Positions 4,933-5,682 of a stretch of 5,682 bases of DNA are shown one piece after another. Positions within the stretch are counted from its first letter, which is position 1; each line of letters opens with the position of its first letter. The DNA comes from Candidatus Omnitrophota bacterium (lineage in GTDB: Bacteria > Omnitrophota > Gorgyraeia > Gygaellales > Profunditerraquicolaceae), in assembly GCA_028717985.1 (NCBI GenBank), contig JAQUMS010000101.1, positions 1 through 5,682 on the forward strand. Direction: 5' to 3'. Both the position numbers and the translations under genes were made by a program. Below the pieces are notes generated by a model, which was not told the DNA's origin, searched no databases, and worked only from the letters and a program-made list of their open reading frames with translations.

Positions 4933-5682
4933 TTATTCCATATCGAACTGAACGAGGATCTTATCAAGGTTTTCCTTGGTAAGATTAAGGGAGGATTTTT
5001 CAAAAGGAAGTTCGTTTTTGAATTTCTCGGAATTAAAAATTGACGCGCTTTTAGAAACTAAATCGTTTATTTTTTGTTTACGTCCCAATGAAAACAAATC
5101 GTCAAAAATAAATAAAAAATCACACAAATAATTGACCGCCCTTTTCAAGTTAGGGACGATGCCGATAAAACTCGGCAAAGAAGACAGTTTCAATATATCA
5201 TTCTCGAAATTAAGATATTCCCTGTCGCCGATGATACTCGGATGGGAAAACCGGGAATATAAACGGAATGCCGAATCATATTCATCGAGCAATTTCCGGT
5301 CTATTTTTTTCGCCATATCTTTGACCGACTTTCCCGACCAGGTGATCAGCGCACGGTCAGATTCAATTTTATATTTTTTCTTGAACTCCTCGAATTTCGC
5401 AAGAATCTGATCCCTGTTCTCCACAAAATCATCGGATTCTTTCGCGGCAGGATCACGCTCGCTTTCTGAAAGGTGGCGTTTGAAAATTACCCATTTGTAT
5501 TCCACGAAACGGACGGCATTCTTATCTGCCGACTTCAGATCATATAAAATATATTTGGCGGAAATCAGTGTTCCGAGAGAACTTCTCAACAGAGGACTGG
5601 TATCCTGCCCATACCCCTGGCGGCAGAGACAGAAAATAGCTGAATAGGTCTTAATGATCCGGGTGAGAAAAAAAAGAAAAAT
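4933..5682 (-). CDS. DUF5677-like protein of unknown function, 5' end outside window
   Basis: The frame is open from the right window edge (first whole codon at 5682) to a TAA at 4935-4933, giving 249 residues of a longer protein. A TTG at 5589 is not the start: the 31 codons before it have no stop and read like the same helical protein (TRIIKTYSAIFCLCRQGYGQ). The sequence is mainly alpha-helical and charged. LLRSSLGTLISAKYILYDL (31-49) and, after WSGKSVKDMAKKI, the Y-x(3)-FRLYSRFSHPS segment (135-149) recall DUF5677 proteins, which share an R-x-L-E-type helix and a Y-S-x-x-x-H-P-like motif. No catalytic role is established for that family. No signal peptide or clear membrane segment is seen in the visible part. 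It is separated from the regulator by 213 nt with an inverted repeat, so a link to the amyloid-like operon is doubtful. Confidence 0.6.
   Translation of the reverse strand: MFLFFLTRIIKTYSAIFCLCRQGYGQDTSPLLRSSLGTLISAKYILYDLKSADKNAVRFVEYKWVIFKRHLSESERDPAAKESDDFVENRDQILAKFEEFKKKYKIESDRALITWSGKSVKDMAKKIDRKLLDEYDSAFRLYSRFSHPSIIGDREYLNFENDILKLSSLPSFIGIVPNLKRAVNYLCDFLFIFDDLFSLGRKQKINDLVSKSASIFNSEKFKNELPFEKSSLNLTKENLDKILVQFDME

Noticed and set aside
4785..5003. Small minus-strand reading frame passing through the inverted repeat
   Set aside because: It overlaps the end of the DUF5677-like gene in another frame and its middle is simply the repeat translated. There is no ribosome binding site and no coding character.

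Overview
The window holds one compact minus-strand gene block. It contains a PocR/AraC-type regulator followed by four genes that together look like a divergent Fap-type functional amyloid export operon, with one unrelated gene upstream. Double-membrane (Gram-negative) biology is implied by Sec signal peptides, a periplasmic C39 peptidase and the start of a predicted outer-membrane beta-barrel. GC content looks moderate. The phylum cannot be read from the sequence. The relatives I recall for the amyloid-like proteins are delta-proteobacterial and Pseudomonas Fap proteins, but the divergence leaves room for an uncultured lineage.

Layout in transcription order (right to left). (1) 5682-4933: a DUF5677-like protein whose reading frame runs off the right edge, so its start lies outside the window. 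(2) 4932-4720: a 213-base gap with a perfect 26-bp inverted repeat (11-nt loop), then a plausible promoter and ribosome binding site for the regulator. (3) 4719-3772: PocR-like sensor domain plus AraC HTH. (4) 3771-3698: short leader with a near-perfect Shine-Dalgarno. (5) 3697-2741: secreted Ser/Thr/Asn/Gln-rich 318-aa protein with two 35-residue repeats, the likely main fibre subunit. (6) 2669-1485: secreted 394-aa low-complexity protein carrying a third copy of the same repeat at its C-terminus. (7) 1461-754: secreted stand-alone C39 cysteine peptidase with an intact Cys-His-Asp triad, FapD-like. (8) 741-1: N-terminal 247 residues of a FapF-like exporter, with a hydrophobic segment, a coiled coil, a linker and the start of the barrel. 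It is cut by the left edge.

Proposed working model (inference): the regulator senses a small ligand or redox signal and switches on the adjacent operon. The two repeat proteins cross the inner membrane by Sec. The C39 peptidase processes them or the pore, and the FapF-like barrel passes them to the surface, where the repeats could stack as amyloid. Two details seem new. Both substrates carry, just after the Sec signal, a motif in the register of the double-glycine leaders that C39 peptidases cut. A single repeat family links the two otherwise dissimilar substrates. No FapA or FapE counterpart is visible, but the operon is cut on the left.
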